Shown: positions 1 through 11,145 of the stretch, piece by piece
Numbering within the stretch: position 1 is the first letter of the stretch
Layout of the letters: each line of letters begins with the position of its first letter
Assembly: GCF_001039355.2 (NCBI RefSeq)
Contig: NW_019774147.1
Location: 203,111 to 266,289 of the forward strand
DNA length: 63,179 bases
Direction of reading: 5' to 3'
Origin: Lingula anatina
Taxonomy: Eukaryota > Brachiopoda > Lingulata > Lingulida > Lingulidae
Made by a program: the position numbers and the translations under genes
Notes under the pieces: generated by a model
The model's database searches: none
Told to the model about the DNA's origin: nothing
What the model saw: the letters and a program-made list of their open reading frames with translations, nothing else

Positions 1-420
1 GTCATACAATCATCGAGGTCTTTGCTTCTAGATGTCCTCTATTTTCACTTAACTATTCACCATATAAATCGTCTTCGGTCTTGTCTGGTCTTCGATAGCC
101 TGCAACTACCATTATATTAAAACTTGGAGAAGAGATATACTCTAAATGTTACAACTGCGTTTTACGCATTTTCAGAACGCTAAATCATCTTGTTGGGAAA
201 AGAATTCACATAAACAGCCATCACTTAACTGCTTTTGAAAATACAAAATTGGACTGCGATCTTTACTATGATATCCCCCTTCTACACAAATGAAAATATA
301 GTCTACCAGATCAAAAGTCTAATTCTCAAAGTGAAACGATACTTGATTCATTAGCCGACTGATTGATGGTGATTCCCTTGCCTGTAAGTGTTAAATGATG
401 TTGTATTATCATCTTTGCAG
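1..420. other. Intron or upstream flank of PHD/SAM gene
   Basis: No coding exon is recognisable. The stretch ends in a pyrimidine-rich tract and AG (419-420) directly before the first visible coding exon, so it is best read as the end of an intron whose 5' part, and the gene's N-terminal exons, lie outside the window. Confidence 0.4.
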
Positions 421-3400
421 ATTCTAAAGAAGAAACATCTCCTGGAACCCCAAGGAGTGAAATCTGAAGAACGCGCACTCTCTCATGAGGAGCCAGTCCC
501 GAAGCGTGCGATGAAAGTATGCGACTTCTGTCTCCTCACCGAAACGTTTAATAGAAAAGGAGTACCAGAGAACCTGTTGGTTTGTAAAGACTGCAACGCG
601 AAAGGTTTGTGGATCTGTCATATTTTAAAAGAATAAAAGAAAGAGATAGATGAAAAAGTGCGGCCGTTACAATATTTTACTCATTTTGTGATAAAAAACG
701 CAGTAAATGTCGATCGTTAATGTCAATATATATATATATTCAATATATAGGCCTACTCCATCTTTGATTTTATATTCATTTTTGGTAATGAGACCTAAAC
801 AAAACTGCTCAACTGTATAAATTTTATGTATTGTCCATGGTATGTTTGATTGGTTTGACTGTTGCTGTTGAAATCAAAGAATAATAAAAAAAAGTAATAG
901 ATAGTAATTTACATGAAATATTGAGCGAAACCTGCACAGAAATTAGCATTTTTGGGGAAAATTTTGTACGCACAGTGCGACCTTGGATACTTTAGTACTG
1001 TATAAACTGTGCTGTGCACCGGTCCGACTTTTTCAGTCGTTACGGCAACGAAATGTAAATTATCCAGCTTAATGCCGAACATTTTATATGCTGTAACATT
1101 AAATTGCGGTCATTAAACACTTCACGTCTAAACATGTATTTGATAAGTTGTTGAAAAAGTGTCTTTGGAAAAAAGTTACCTTGCATGATTTAAGCACAGC
1201 ACCGAAGCATTCCCAGAAATAGATCTCTATACGGTGAACACTATTAAGCGTCCATTCACCCTTTATAAATGTGACGTTACTATGTCATATCAAGTGTCAG
1301 TATTACATTCCAAGGCAATCTCGCTTTTTAGCTAGTGATAGCAATTATGTCTTTACAATTATTATGGTTTCACGACATCTTTCTCCAGCCCATCCATCAT
1401 GTATGGAATACTCGGCAGAGCTGGCAAGGCGGGCAACACGCTCCCCGTGGCAGTGCATTGACTGCAAGACCTGCAATATCTGCGAAGATGCCGGAGATCC
1501 TGTAAGACTTTTTTAGTGCTTCTTGAAAATATTTATTTCGCGTAGAATGCCATCTTTGAGTTTTGTTGTACATGTAGTCAACTCGTTTTAGTGTGGTAAG
1601 GGTAGGAGCATTTTTTTGTTTTGTGGGGTAAAAAAAAGAAGAGTGGGTGGTAAAATATGCCACCAGAAGCATTTTTCAGTCTAAACCATCACTTGAAGTG
1701 TATTGTATGAATAAAATTCATAAGAAAATAAGCGCAGTTCAAAAACGCTCAAACACCGATTAATACAAAGATTCGTATTGAAAACGTTTATAGCTGAAAA
1801 AAGGTGCACTGGGGCGGTATGAATCATGTCGACATTGACTATACCCGATTCGAAACAGAAAAAGAAAACAAGTATCCGGAAGTAGGATAAAACTATTTTT
1901 TGAAAGAAGACAAAAACAACACTTGAAATGAATGACCACGCGTGATTCAATGAAAAGTGTGCAGAGTGCGAACTCACAAATATTCATCACTGTTCAGGAA
2001 TTTATATGTACGATGCATAAAAAAAAAAGACTTATCACTAAGTAATGTTGTTTTAAAGCACTCGTGAGGAATTTTTGTGGTCTTCGTTACGTCAGTTATT
2101 GATTTTCATGCAAAACTAAGGAAATATAAAAAAGTTAAATATGTTTTGCCTGTAATGGGGTCTGTGCATTTGTTTTGTCGGGAGTCAGACATTCCTCTGT
2201 TTGAAAGATTATATTGATTGGAAAGCCTTGGTCATAAAACCGCTTCTGATTTTGTGAGGAGAAATCGTACAGAGCAGTTACTATCAAGGCAATTTTTTAA
2301 TTAGTACTTTTATTTAAGTTTAATTTTGTAATTTTGTTCATTCACGTAACTTTCATTTTAATAAAGAACTTTGAAATGTGAGATCGCACACAAAACTTTC
2401 CTGTCTACAGTTCGCCTACTTTAACTTTACTTATGGATGTGGTTGCCAGTTAAGATAATTGAGACACGGAAGAGCCTTTAAAGTATCGTTTACATAGTTA
2501 TTTTTTGTCACGAGAATATTGTTTTTCATTTATGCCAAGCTAAAGATGTCCTAATTTCTATTTAAGCAATATTGTCGTTGAGGCACCAACCGTCACGTCC
2601 GTATATGACAAAGATACATCTGTCTGCTATATATTATAATTTTTATCTTTGGGTTTTGGCATGCTTTCCTGGCAAAGAAAAATCAATAATTAGTTGAGAT
2701 TCGCACCTATAGATTACATCGATCTCTGATTTTTTTTCTTCGATTTTACGAATCCATAATCTAATTTTACATATTGATGAAACGCTCGAGATAGGATACA
2801 AATCGAGTTATATCATGTATAGAGGCGTTTGGAAGGGTATAGTTAATTTATAAAGAGATGCACTGGTGAAAGCAATACGGCATTCGGCGCTGCAAGGCGT
2901 CAGCAGCATATGAAATCGATAAAAATTGTTATTGAGCGTGTCTTGCTAAAATTGGATTTTCTTATATGATGCTCTTCGATTTGCTTTGACTTTTTTATTT
3001 GTCTGTCAAATTTGTTACCGGCTCTGACATCGTCTATCGTTTAAAAAATTTAAAAAGAAAGTTTCCAACGGAATGATTTTTCTGATTTTTTTTCACTTTT
3101 GTTCTAGGACGCTATGCTATTCTGCGACGCTTGTGACAAAGGATACCACATGGACTGTCACAACCCCCTTGTCGCAGAGAAACCTACAGGTGAGGAGTAT
3201 CAAAGCGTGACCCACGTGCCCTAGACCACTTCTATTAAAACTAAAATCAACGAGTGATACAAGGGTGGCTCTCGGGCAGCCTGATCCCCGCGAAGTATGA
3301 TCTAATTTGATAATGTAATAAGTCAACCCTATCGATGTTGCTCCCCGGGGCAATGTGCGTATATTCTGTGGAATTATATCTTTTGTGCTGAGTTTATTTT

Positions 3401-5349
3401 CTCAGTCATAGATTTATATTGTTGACTTTATGGATTTTGTCATATCAACAAAAAGCACGATTGGGAAAAAGAGTTTGTCAATAATATAGTGTATAATACA
3501 TGTACCATAAATATAATCTTATCTCCGTTTTCCGTTAAATTTGTCGCAAGGCATAGGCAATTTTCATGGGATTTTCGTTGTTTAACCTTAGTCTCCCCGT
3601 TTTCATCGCAGATAGCTTGCAACTATGTGCAATGGCACCCTTTTGAAATGATTTTTATACTGATACCCCTCCTTCAGTATTGCATATCTTCGCATAGTTA
3701 AAATGAAAGGAATGCCTTTATATTTAACCAGTTACTCGACTTAAGCCTAATAATGGTTTTTTACTATTTTTGGTCTGGTGAAGATTTAAGGCCGTGATAA
3801 TGCTTACTTCAACCTATAATATGAAATATTGTCTCCTCAAATGCCGTTGCCTGAACTAAATTCGTCGTCAGTGTATGGCAACGATTTCAACCTGCAATTA
3901 CATTTCCTTATGTCTAAATATTATTTTCATGTTTAACAGTTCTATGTACATACATCTGATATTTTACAGGGAAATGGATGTGTAGCCGCTGTTTACTGGA
4001 GGGGTCGCAGGTCAGTGTATCTGCCATGGAAGAAAGCGAAATGGCTAGCGTGGACAGTCATCGCGGTGCGTTCTTGAAATGTTTTGAGAATTTTTGCCTA
4101 TTTGCGTACCTAGAGAAAGCGATTTATAAGTAGTACGTTCAACATTAAATAAAATGCCTATGTGAAAGAAAAATATTGTAATCTGTCGAATAAATAAATT
4201 TTGGTGTACGTTTGAGGTTTAATATCTTATTTGAAAAGTTGAAAACGTTTTACAATAATGAACTTAAAGAACTGAGAAGTGAATTTGATAGCATTTTATG
4301 CATATTTATTTATATTTTCGTACCATGAAAACGTGTTTTCCAACGGCCCCTAAAGAAGGGGGGGGGGGGTGGAAGTATACACCATCAAAACACGACNACG
4401 GTCCTGACCAAGCAATATTTCCACCCGCTGTGCCTTACATGTTATGGTCAAATTGTCCTCGTCTACCGTTTCATATTCGCTGATCGAATAAAGCTATACT
4501 TGGGTACCTCTACCGTCGACATGCCGTGGGTCTGCATGTGTAACAGTGTTCGTGTGTTATTTACGTACGGTACTGTTATCAGGTGTTAATCTCGATGCCA
4601 TAATACAGACGTGTTAAAACTGGTATTTAGATAATCTCTATTTCGTGAAAGCCTCTGTTTATTTATCATTGTCACAAACATATTAAACCTAACATAGATA
4701 AATTTTAACTGTCATTACTTGGTTAGAAAATTATGACCTTCGACAGAATTAAAATTTTATGAAACCGGTATGTTAAACATTAAATATGTTCGATACGATC
4801 TGGAAGTCCTAATGGAAGTGTTTCGTTAATATATTTGACAGTGAAGATGACAATATCCTGTTAAGTATGGCAATCAAAAACTATTACTTTTCTTTGCAGC
4901 CCTTTTTTTATTTCAACCAAGTCGCCGTTGAAACCAAAACAGGAGATTCCTGACGCTTCAAGATGGGGAGTGGACGAAGTGGTCACATATTTCAAGGAAT
5001 CGGGATTTTTAGAACAAGCAGAAGCATTTAGGGAGCAGGTAGTTACACTGCTTTTTGTAAATATTACCCCCCAAAACTCATGTTTGAATTTTTATACTTT
5101 GCTTATATTTCATGTCTGTCTTCCGCTTGCTAAAAGTGAAATCTCGGGTTGATATTTTCCAGCAATGTTTAACTTACCGATGTGTATTTATTCGTTTTTA
5201 TTATTATGTAGGAGATAGATGGAATATCTCTGATGTTGATGAAGCGCTCCGATGTTTTGAGCGGGCTCGCACTGAAACTTGGACCAGCGCTGAAGATGTA
5301 CAATTACGTGAAACAGCTGCAGTGTAGAGGGCAACCGCCGCTTCAGTAA
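421..5349 (+). CDS. Double PHD finger and SAM domain chromatin protein, 3' part
   Basis: Six coding exons join in frame: 421-604, 1389-1501, 3108-3189, 3970-4010, 4922-5038 and 5212-5349 (TAA). Exons 1-2 give a first PHD finger (CDFC, CKDC, HPSC, WQCIDC) and exons 2-4 a second (CNIC, LFCDAC, GYHMDC, KWMCSRC). The spacing and the WQCIDCKTC linker resemble the tandem PHD of the DPF, PHF10 and KAT6 families, which read acylated histone H3 tails. Exons 5-6 encode a C-terminal SAM domain ([39 protein letters not shown]) like that of SAMD1/atherin, a self-association module. No start codon is visible, so the N-terminus is missing. A one-N contig join at 4397 lies in the intron before the SAM exons; the clean phase across it supports one gene. 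The acceptor of exon 5 is uncertain: a stronger AG at 4899 gives the wrong phase with the donor I chose. Confidence 0.8.
4397..4397. other. Single-N contig join
   Basis: One ambiguous base within the last large intron of the PHD/SAM gene, 20-30 bases after a run of about ten G. It resembles the other single-N joins in this window, but no duplicated sequence follows it. Confidence 0.5.
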
Positions 5350-5627
5350 AAATACATTTTGCACTTTGTGGAATGATTCCGATCTGTTAACAGACTCTAC
5401 ACAACGCTTCAGACCCAGTTGAAACATGACGACAGACTTGAAGAAAACGATTCCGTTGGTTCTATTATACTACAAAAAATGCAGCGGCTACATTGGTTCA
5501 ATGACAACCTATTAACGTATTTTCAAAGAGAGCACCTTATCCTGGATTCTTATTTTCAATTCATATTCATCTTTCATCTACCCTAATTTTCGTTTATATA
5601 ATCATATGCTTTGATCTGTTTTTGAAT

Positions 5628-5633
5628 AATAAA
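5628..5633 (+). terminator. Polyadenylation signal of PHD/SAM gene
   Basis: Canonical AATAAA about 280 bases after the TAA stop at 5347-5349, in AT-rich sequence. It is the first such hexamer downstream of the stop and the likely cleavage signal. Confidence 0.5.
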
Positions 5634-6087
5634 TCAGAAATTTGCCCGCATTTCATATATATGGCATGAGTTTAGATTTTAACAAAAATTATCTTGTTAT
5701 GGCATGCGTATACTGAGAAGAGTAGGTCACAATACACTCAGAAAGTGAGAGTGCTTATCATGGATTCTTTCCCTAGGTGAGGTCATTAGTAAGAAAATGT
5801 CCATCATCCATAATTATTGATCCTTTGGCTTTTTTTAGTTGATTTATTCGAAATTTTATTATTAGTATAGTTCATATTTCGCTTTGCTTATCGGTGTATT
5901 GGTGATATTTAACTACTAAACATCGTCCAGTTACTGCAAAGTTATTAAAATGTATTGGTTTGTATGTTTTTCAAATGAAAATGGAACCTGTTGTTTCAAT
6001 CGTGTAGGAATCAACGCCGATGCATTGGAGGAGCTAGAAGACTCATCTAGCACAACCAACCACATAGCCAATACAAATCGTTATCTT

Positions 6088-6123
6088 TTGGTCCCATCAT
6101 AGCATTGTGCATGATGGGACCAA
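6088..6123. repeat. 13-bp perfect inverted repeat (hairpin)
   Basis: Arms TTGGTCCCATCAT (6088-6100) and its exact reverse complement (6111-6123) flank a 10-base loop. Past a two-base offset the pairing goes on for a few more bases. It lies about 450 bases beyond the PHD/SAM poly(A) signal. It could be a small element or a transcribed hairpin. Confidence 0.7.
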
Positions 6124-7381
6124 GATGTAACTTATCTTTATACGTTTAATCTCAGAAGAACATGCGATTATTATAATTTAGTAATTTTATTGGGCATTAA
6201 ATAAGTTAATATTTGTGGGGTCTCTTAAATATTGTCTATATCCAATGTGGATCGAAAAAAGGCATAAATAGCATTTTATTGCATAAAATAAGAAAGATAT
6301 TAGATAAGCAAATGGAATTGTGCACAACAATAGTACATTTATTCAATTATCTATAATTTCTAACCATGGGAACACAAACTACTGTTTGTTAATGTTAATA
6401 AGGAAAGGTTGGTATATAATCCTAATCACACAATCTGCTGAGATAGTACGCATCAACTTAACACTTCACAACTGAAGTAGAGCCATGATCGTTCTTTATT
6501 CGAAATTCTTTATCTTATAAAATATATTCATGCATAATCAGAAATTTTATTCGTTTATTGTATACGCACATGGTAGTAAGCTCCAAATGTAGTTATAGGC
6601 TCATCTTCGACAGGTGAAAACATAAATGCCTAGTGTCTACAATAAATTTTTCTCTTTTGTCTTAATATAAAAAAATATTAACAAAAGAATGTTTCGTGCA
6701 AAGAATGTGCTATTTAAAAGCGAAGTTGTTGATCGGCTTTTGGCTATTTGCTAGATCTTTTCAGTTTTGTGCCCTCGCGCCTAATTTTACCTTATCTACG
6801 ACTAATTTCTCATGTGGCGCTAACTTGCATGGATTGTAATTGGCCTATATTCCAGTATTTGCTTCGTTATCAATATACACAATTAGTTTTGGGTAGCAAC
6901 AGTGGCAATCAATTAATAAATGGGAAACCATATGGCATCATTCATCGGGACTCAGTTCTGACAGTTTCAATGAAAATATCAAATTGACTTTTACGAGACA
7001 ATTGATCTTAGTAATGAGTTAATATCATTGTGACTCTTCGGCATCGAAACTCAATCAGTTTTCTATTGCTCAGTTCCGATGCTTCTTATGCGTACTTTGT
7101 AATTACCTCAATTTTTCGGCTTCGTTCAATGGAAAATACAACAAAGACATTGTAATTACGGATACAGTTTATTGTAATAAACACTTACAAGTCATTTATT
7201 TGCTTATGTTTTTCTTTACCTCTTGTTTGAGGAGTTAAAGTTATTTGATTACTCAGCTTAGTTAAAAGATGGCGCAAGTCCAAGGATAAAGCCCAAGCTT
7301 AGCAATAGCCGACTGATATTTACTTTCAAAGGTAAAAATGATTTTTGCCAAGAAACGCTTTATTTAAATATATTTTGATAT

Positions 7382-7498
7382 TAGTCAAAAAGGTTTCATT
7401 TATGCTAGATCCTGAAATTTGATTTACCTGTTGACTGTTTCGTCTGTTCACTCTGACAGACTTGGTCACATCTAGCATAAATGAAACCTTTTTGACTA
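7382..7498. repeat. 28-bp perfect inverted repeat with structured loop
   Basis: The left arm 7382-7409 (starts TAGTCAAAAAGGTTTC) is the exact reverse complement of 7471-7498. Allowing a two-base bulge, pairing extends outward by about seven bases (TTTTGATA against TATCAAAA). The 61-base spacer contains a smaller pair (GTCTGT and ACAGAC). This is typical of a foldback or MITE-like element. A long hairpin precursor RNA is the alternative. Confidence 0.8.
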
Positions 7499-7647
7499 TC
7501 AAAACTAAGATCCAATGAAACTATTTTCACATATATTTTGATATTATTTCCATAATAAGATAATATTAACCAAATCTGTACTCTCTCCCCTAAAACGTTT
7601 ATTGTAAAAACGTTATTGTAAAGCGCACTCGGGCGTAGAGTAGTGCC

Positions 7648-7652
<5 letters not shown>

Positions 7653-7689
<37 letters not shown>
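7653..7689. repeat. TA dinucleotide microsatellite
   Basis: Uninterrupted alternating TA of 37 bases, preceded by a short GTG stretch. Confidence 0.95.
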
Positions 7690-7691
<2 letters not shown>

Positions 7692-8556
7692 ACCGAGCTT
7701 TACTTTTACTTCACACCGATTCATAACGCTGTGTGCAAACGCAGTTTTGCAAATTTTGTCTTGTTTTTTTTTCAGTAAAAGCCTCCGTACTTCGCGCTAA
7801 GTAATACAATGCTAACTAACATTATTTTGACACAAAATTCGCCTACTTTGCTTCTAATGATGTAAAGGACATTAACTGTACAGAATAATACCTTTAAAAT
7901 AATATAATGTCCGACTGTACAAATTGATGTCAAATTAGACGATTGTGCATTATTAAAACTAGGCAAATATATAAAGGTATACAGAGCAATTTAACACAAA
8001 TAAGTTATAAAGCTGAAAGGAATAACAACTGTTCGTATGAAATTAATATTTCACAATAAAAAGATTGTAAACAACTCATAGAAATAATAAATTACATTTT
8101 ACCACAAAAACAGCGGTTATCGCAGTTCTAGAATCTGTGCTTGGAATCAGACCACGGCCTTTATAGATGGCTATTCCTCTAAACACCAAACCTTTTTGAA
8201 AAAAAATATATGAACTAACTCTAAATGTCGGAATGGATGCATTTACCATTAGTAAGTATGGTAAAATCGTCGTTTACCCCAGAAAAAACGAACAGTTGTT
8301 ATCCCTTTATTTCTAAATATCCAATTATTTGAAGGTGACCCTACATTTCAGACAACATTTCTCCGGGAGATCTTTCTTCCTTTGACATTTTTTAAACAAC
8401 ACAGACTTGCTAAGGTCTGAGTAACGTGACTAATTTGTACCAGGCTGAGGATCACATCTACTGTGAAAACGATAGAAATATAAATAAGAAGAAAAAAGAA
8501 ATATGCATATAGCATAGTCTCATAATTTCTCAGTATAACAGTTTGATACATGTAAT

Positions 8557-9777
8557 TTACAGAACAGTTTGCAGCATGGGTTTAGATGTGTCCACGCCTG
8601 TGCTCATTGACACCCTACGCCGCGCGATATTCAGATCACCGTCGTCCATCCGCAAATGTTCTTCTTGAGTCGGGTGGTGACTATAGCTGATGACATCCTT
8701 CGGAGGAAGAGGGCGGTTCTTTCTGCAGCAAAGAGACGAAAACAATCGCAATAGTTCTTTTCGAAATCTGGTCCCAACGAAGCAGTAGATGACAAAGTTG
8801 AAACAACTTCCAAGTACTGTGAGGGATGTAGCGGCGATATTCAACTTGTCCATCAGGGTACCTTCTTGCAACGAGTTCTTCAGCTTGCAAGGCTCGTCAT
8901 TTGTTACGAAAAAATATACCTGCCAAGCGCATTTTGGGAGGTTGGTGATTACGTACAGGCTTACTATCGATATGAGAAGGATAGTTAGATTTCTACTCAC
9001 TGTGCGTCGAGAGGGCATCTCACTCCAGATTTTTGTGGTCTGTTTTATGTGTCTGATGAGCAAGCCGTTTAATACAGTAAGCAGGAGCCAAGGGATGATA
9101 AGCCAGACAATAGGGATTATGAAAGCGTGCAGAGCACAATGATACCCTTCAAAAGCATCCAGTGGCTTGCTAAGCAGTACGACTGGCGGGTCTGATGCGT
9201 TTTTGTTCCAAAACGGATACGTGATGAATTTCAAGTCTATCATGAGAAATTCTGGCAATATGGTCAGCAGCACTCCCAAAACTATCGTCGTAATCACTAA
9301 ATAACATATTTTCTTGTTGGAGTACCGTTTCATTTCCAGCGGGTACTTAATCACTAAGAAACGTTCAACTGTTAACGCCAGGGTTATAAAGTATGACGTT
9401 CCTTGCGCTATCAGGTAGAGAGGTTCCATGAAAGTCTCGGAAACCGTGTCCAGAGTTAATCTGGTTTTAATGATGTCTTTGGGGTCATCGCTATAATAGG
9501 TCTTGTACGTGCCGTATGCAAACACCGACGTGACTGTCACACCGAGATCTGCAATGGAAAGCGCACGCAGGTAGATGATGTACGTAGTTGTTGCCGTCCC
9601 ACGGATTGATCGTCTGCTAAGAACGATCAGATTTAAGATGTTTCCGATGAAACCGAATGACACGCCGACCAACAGAATGCCCCCATACCAAATGTGAGAG
9701 TACAAAGTGCTGTATTCATTGCTGTGCCTGCTGACATTTCTTGTAAAGTTTTGTAGAGTTACATTGATATCAAGCAT
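8557..9777 (-). CDS. Class A GPCR, FMRFamide-receptor-like
   Basis: An uninterrupted frame encodes a seven-helix receptor of 406 aa. The frame is open ten codons further to 9807, but a pyrimidine tract plus AG just upstream of the Met at 9777 suggests a 5'-UTR intron ends there, so I start at that Met. Seen: N-glycosylation sites in the first 20 residues; GN in TM1 (N46); LSIADL in TM2 (D77); ERF in place of DRY (138-140); a proline-rich TM5; TM6 with TNLP instead of CWxP; TM7 NFVIY (327-331); a CC pair at 350-351 suited to palmitoylation. The position expected to carry the TM3 disulphide cysteine is Glu, although a loop-2 cysteine (214) remains. ERF with NFVIY fits invertebrate FMRFamide-receptor-like families. 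The ligand is unknown; G-protein coupling at the plasma membrane is inferred from the family. Confidence 0.88.
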   Translation of the reverse strand: MLDINVTLQNFTRNVSRHSNEYSTLYSHIWYGGILLVGVSFGFIGNILNLIVLSRRSIRGTATTTYIIYLRALSIADLGVTVTSVFAYGTYKTYYSDDPKDIIKTRLTLDTVSETFMEPLYLIAQGTSYFITLALTVERFLVIKYPLEMKRYSNKKICYLVITTIVLGVLLTILPEFLMIDLKFITYPFWNKNASDPPVVLLSKPLDAFEGYHCALHAFIIPIVWLIIPWLLLTVLNGLLIRHIKQTTKIWSEMPSRRTVSRNLTILLISIVSLYVITNLPKCAWQVYFFVTNDEPCKLKNSLQEGTLMDKLNIAATSLTVLGSCFNFVIYCFVGTRFRKELLRLFSSLCCRKNRPLPPKDVISYSHHPTQEEHLRMDDGDLNIARRRVSMSTGVDTSKPMLQTVL

Positions 9778-10455
9778 ATTTTCAGTTCTGTAAAAAACAA
9801 ACGTCAAAGTCGATATGCACCATTCCTTGCTTTACAATGAATTCTGAAGCCGTTTGGTCCGATGCTTAACTTCAGCAATGAAAGTTTACTTGGTTAATCA
9901 AATTTGCTGAACAATAAAATCAATCCTTTTTTGTGATGTGTGACTTCAGATAACGTTTACATGATACTGATGTGATTCGCAGTAAAATCCGATCTTATAT
10001 ATGTATCTGAGACAAAAAGATTTCATGTGAGGGCGTAATTACATTAGAATTAATGAGAGCAGAATTTCGTGAGTAATCGCTGGAAAGTACAAGCTCCAAG
10101 AAACCAACTTATAATTACTTTCTTATCACATCAGCCTTAGAAGATAATCTACCAATGGCTTTGTGTCAGATTACAGCGATCCTTCAGAAACCGTTACAAA
10201 GAAAATGGCTGGCCACCGTTTTAATAGTCAAAACCAATATGTTGTCACATTTCGCGGAAAAGACATTTCAGTTGCGAGGAAACAAGCTTGAACTCCCCAT
10301 CTTTATTGGAAAAGTTGCTAATGAAGTGTTGATATTAAAAGATAAGGCTTGGAACACACCGTAATTAACAGAATGAGACAGCAATAAGGTGAACCAAAAC
10401 GGCACAAATACAGGAGAGAAGACGGATGCGGAAAACTTGAATATGATGGCAATTA

Positions 10456-10457
10456 AA

Positions 10458-10475
<18 letters not shown>
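10456..10475. repeat. Poly(A) run followed by TA repeat
   Basis: About 20 consecutive A followed by alternating AT leading into the palindrome at 10492-10561. It could be the tail of a retrotransposed copy, but no such element is recognisable upstream. Confidence 0.7.
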
Positions 10476-10491
<16 letters not shown>

Positions 10492-10499
10492 TTACTCTG

Positions 10500-10553
<54 letters not shown>

Positions 10554-10561
10554 CAGAGTAA
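10492..10561. repeat. Perfect 70-bp palindrome with TA core
   Basis: TTACTCTGCTTTT at the left end (10492-10504) is matched exactly by its reverse complement at the right end (10549-10561), and the 44 bases between are pure AT dinucleotides, so the whole 70 bp is self-complementary around its centre. It can form a cruciform. The defined GC-containing ends argue for an inserted element or inverted duplication around a microsatellite, not a simple repeat. Confidence 0.85.
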
Positions 10562-10924
10562 GGGACAGTTTATCTTGTATTTCGGGGAAAAACAAAGCAA
10601 GAACAAAGGTTAGCCTTTAGTAAAGCTTTAACATAGGTTTTTATTAGCCTATCGCTCAGTTGAATTTCTTCTGCATATATCAGAAGGGCATTTCGCCAAG
10701 TATAGGCCTACCTTTATCATGTGAGTAAAAAAAAATCCTCAAGGAGCTACGATGAGAACCTACATTCATTCATTGGAGAGGTATACTTGAATAAGATTCA
10801 ATTTAGTGGCTCTTGGTGGTTTTTGTGGCAGACTTAGTTTTGACTGAAAGATACGTTTGATTCCTTTGCTGCGGCACAATTCCCAATATTCCAATTAAAT
10901 CACTATATACATGTACACGTCTCG

Positions 10925-11145
10925 TTACCTCCGCCAAGGAGGTTGTTTTCACCAGTCTGTCTGTTTGTCATCAACATAACTCAAAAAAGTTATCGACCGA
11001 TTTTGATGAAATTTTCAGGATAGGTGGGAAATGGGTTAACTTAGAAGTGATTGGTTTTTGGTGGTGATCCAGATCAATAATCAATCAATTATCAATAATA
11101 ATCAAAAATTGCTGCCTTGGCGAAGGTCTGCGCTCTCGGAGTGCT
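10925..11145. mobile_element. Dispersed short element with CCGCCAAGG / CCTTGGCG ends
   Basis: The sequence starts ACCTCCGCCAAGGAGG and ends with CCTTGGCGAAGGT followed by TGCGCTCTCGGAGTGC, an imperfect terminal inverted pair. The interior (TAACTCAAAAAAGTTAT and TTTTGATGAAATTTTCAGG) matches a non-autonomous repeat I recall as widespread in animal genomes. The family name is not certain. Confidence 0.6.

Larger units (their letters stand above)
5634..8556. other. Intergenic region with inverted repeats and a TA microsatellite
   Basis: No gene found. It holds two inverted repeats (6088-6123 and 7382-7498) and a TA microsatellite (7653-7689), each listed separately. The right-hand part probably includes the 3' UTR of the GPCR gene on the minus strand. 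Confidence 0.5.

Noticed and set aside
4011-4071. Extension of the PHD exon past 4010 ([18 protein letters not shown])
   Set aside because: Using the donor at 4072 gives the wrong phase for the SAM exon, while the donor at 4011 gives an in-frame join; kept only as a possible isoform.
6008-6102. Possible alternative last exon (GINADALEELEDSS) after an AG at 6006-6007
   Set aside because: It lies beyond a complete SAM exon with stop and an AATAAA. No donor or phase evidence links it to the gene.
8789-9142. 117-aa plus-strand frame
   Set aside because: Antisense to the GPCR transmembrane region, where hydrophobic codons reduce antisense stops.
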